Shown here piece by piece: positions 53,894-54,801 of a stretch of 54,801 nucleotides of DNA (within the stretch, counting starts at the first letter, position 1; each line of letters begins with the position of its first letter). The notes under the pieces were generated by a model. That model was not told the DNA's origin. It saw only the letters and a program-made list of their open reading frames with translations, and did no database searches. Origin of the DNA: Pseudomonas sp. LS-2 (GTDB lineage: Bacteria > Pseudomonadota > Gammaproteobacteria > Pseudomonadales > Pseudomonadaceae); the NCBI RefSeq assembly GCF_003605735.1, contig NZ_QXTJ01000022.1:117256-172056 (forward strand). The letters run 5' to 3'. The translations under genes were made by a program, and so were the position numbers.

Positions 53894-54801
53894 TCAAGCG
53901 CCTTGTTTGGTCAACAACCGCTCCAATACCACTTCCAGCGGATGTCGCAGCTGCTTGTCGGCCAGGCGCTTGACCTGACTGCGGCAGGAATAACCGGTCG
54001 CCAGCGCTTCGCCTTCCTTGCCCAGCTTGGTGGCCCAGGACTGCTCGAAAATGGTCCGGGAGGTTTCCTGATTACGGGCTTCATGGCCGTAGGTCCCGGA
54101 CATGCCACAGCAGCCGGTTGCCTCGGTCACCAGCTTGAGGCCCAATCGGCCGAAGACCTTTTCCCACTGCGACGTGCTGGCCGGCACGTTGGTCTTCTCT
54201 GTGCAGTGGGCCATGAGACGGAACGTCCGAGAGGCAGACTGCGGCTGATCAGGCAGCGCATCGATGAGCCATTCCTGCGGCAACAGGACCTTCGGGCAAT
54301 CGCTCAGGCCCGGGACCTTCTGGTACTCCTGGCGATAGACCAGCGTCATGGCCGGATCCAGCCCGACCAGCGCCACGCCACAGTCAGCCAGTGCCTTGAG
54401 TTGTGTGCCGTTGCGCACGGCGGCCTTGGCGAAGGCGCCGAGGAAACCCTGCACATGCAGCGGCTTGCCGTTGGCGCTGTACGGCGCCAGAAATACGCGG
54501 TAACCCATCTGGTGCGCCAGTTGAATCAGGGACGCCAGCAGCGGGGTTTCAAAGTAGCGGGTGAACGCGTCCTGGACCAGCACCACGCTGCGCTGACGTT
54601 GCTCTTCGGTCAGTTCGCGCAGCGCTGGAACGCTGGCCACACCGACCTTGCACGCACTCAAGGTCGCTTGCAGGTTGTAGCGATGGATCAGCGGGCTGTC
54701 GAGCATGCCGACATGGCGTTCAAGCAGACGGCTCACCCACTTGGACCCCATCACCGCGTTGTACAGACCTGGCGCGTAGGCCATGTAGGGGATGCTGAAC
54801 T
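53894..54801 (-). CDS. FAD/Fe-S oxidase, D-2-hydroxyglutarate dehydrogenase-like (C-terminal part)
   Basis: 302 codons of the 3' end of a larger gene; the frame is open to the window edge (FSIPYMAYAPG reads in). The part seen is the CCG-type Fe-S/heterodisulfide-reductase-like region: FLAPYSANGKPLHVQGFLGA, MAHCTEKTN, EATGCCGMSGTYGHEA and GYSCRSQVKRL. This layout is that of the roughly 1000-residue FAD-linked oxidases with a C-terminal Fe-S domain (YdiJ / D-2-hydroxyglutarate dehydrogenase type), which oxidise D-2-hydroxy acids. The N-terminal FAD part is outside the window. Confidence 0.88.
   Translation of the reverse strand, partial: FSIPYMAYAPGLYNAVMGSKWVSRLLERHVGMLDSPLIHRYNLQATLSACKVGVASVPALRELTEEQRQRSVVLVQDAFTRYFETPLLASLIQLAHQMGYRVFLAPYSANGKPLHVQGFLGAFAKAAVRNGTQLKALADCGVALVGLDPAMTLVYRQEYQKVPGLSDCPKVLLPQEWLIDALPDQPQSASRTFRLMAHCTEKTNVPASTSQWEKVFGRLGLKLVTEATGCCGMSGTYGHEARNQETSRTIFEQSWATKLGKEGEALATGYSCRSQVKRLADKQLRHPLEVVLERLLTKQGA

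Overview
The window looks like a chromosomal segment of a Pseudomonas, most likely of the P. fluorescens group. The basis is the thrS-infC-rpmI-rplT-pheST-ihfA-merR order next to tRNA-Pro, the rbsBACRKD operon with a nucleoside hydrolase gene, a PQQ alcohol dehydrogenase cluster, typical Pseudomonas REP-like repeats, and high GC with strong Shine-Dalgarno sites. No phage, transposase, integrase or CRISPR array was seen.

Layout. 1-0.9 kb: a SCO-type copper chaperone (cut by the window edge) and a DUF2946 protein. 1.0-5.1 kb: a minus-strand catabolic operon GntR-SDR-BKACE-MFS, with a palindrome next to the regulator gene that is probably its operator. 5.2-7.6 kb: a plus-strand, stop/start-overlapping trio of acyl-CoA dehydrogenase-like, PIG-L deacetylase-like and NodS-like methyltransferase genes. 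8.0-14.8 kb: a minus-strand PQQ alcohol oxidation cluster (c-type cytochrome, periplasmic binding protein, PedH-type lanthanide alcohol dehydrogenase, pqqA, ErcA-like alcohol dehydrogenase, hybrid kinase). 15.1-25.7 kb: housekeeping and stress genes (sodC, dienelactone hydrolase, SDR, CrtZ-like hydroxylase, ppnN, GNAT, a type III chaperone, CBS protein, lipoprotein, mltA, MFS efflux, MarR).

25.8-36.5 kb is an accessory stretch, visibly richer in A/T from about 27 to 33.5 kb. It holds small Pseudomonas proteins, a lipoprotein, and two copies of a two-gene module: a 407-residue membrane O-acyltransferase plus a membrane-anchored small partner. A third, divergently oriented acyltransferase lies between the copies. 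Next comes a divergent pair of probable type III secretion substrates, each preceded by a match to the HrpL promoter (hrp box). A third hrp box with the same CCACTCA half precedes the type III chaperone gene 13 kb away, so three unlinked transcription units appear to belong to one HrpL regulon although no secretion apparatus genes are present here.

36.6-44.1 kb is the translation-factor operon. 44.5-46.2 kb holds small secreted proteins and a cold-shock protein. 46.2-53.4 kb is the ribose operon, with a clear promoter overlapped by a LacI-type operator. The window ends inside a large FAD/Fe-S oxidase gene.

Method limit: all family calls come from reading translations and motifs; no database search was run.
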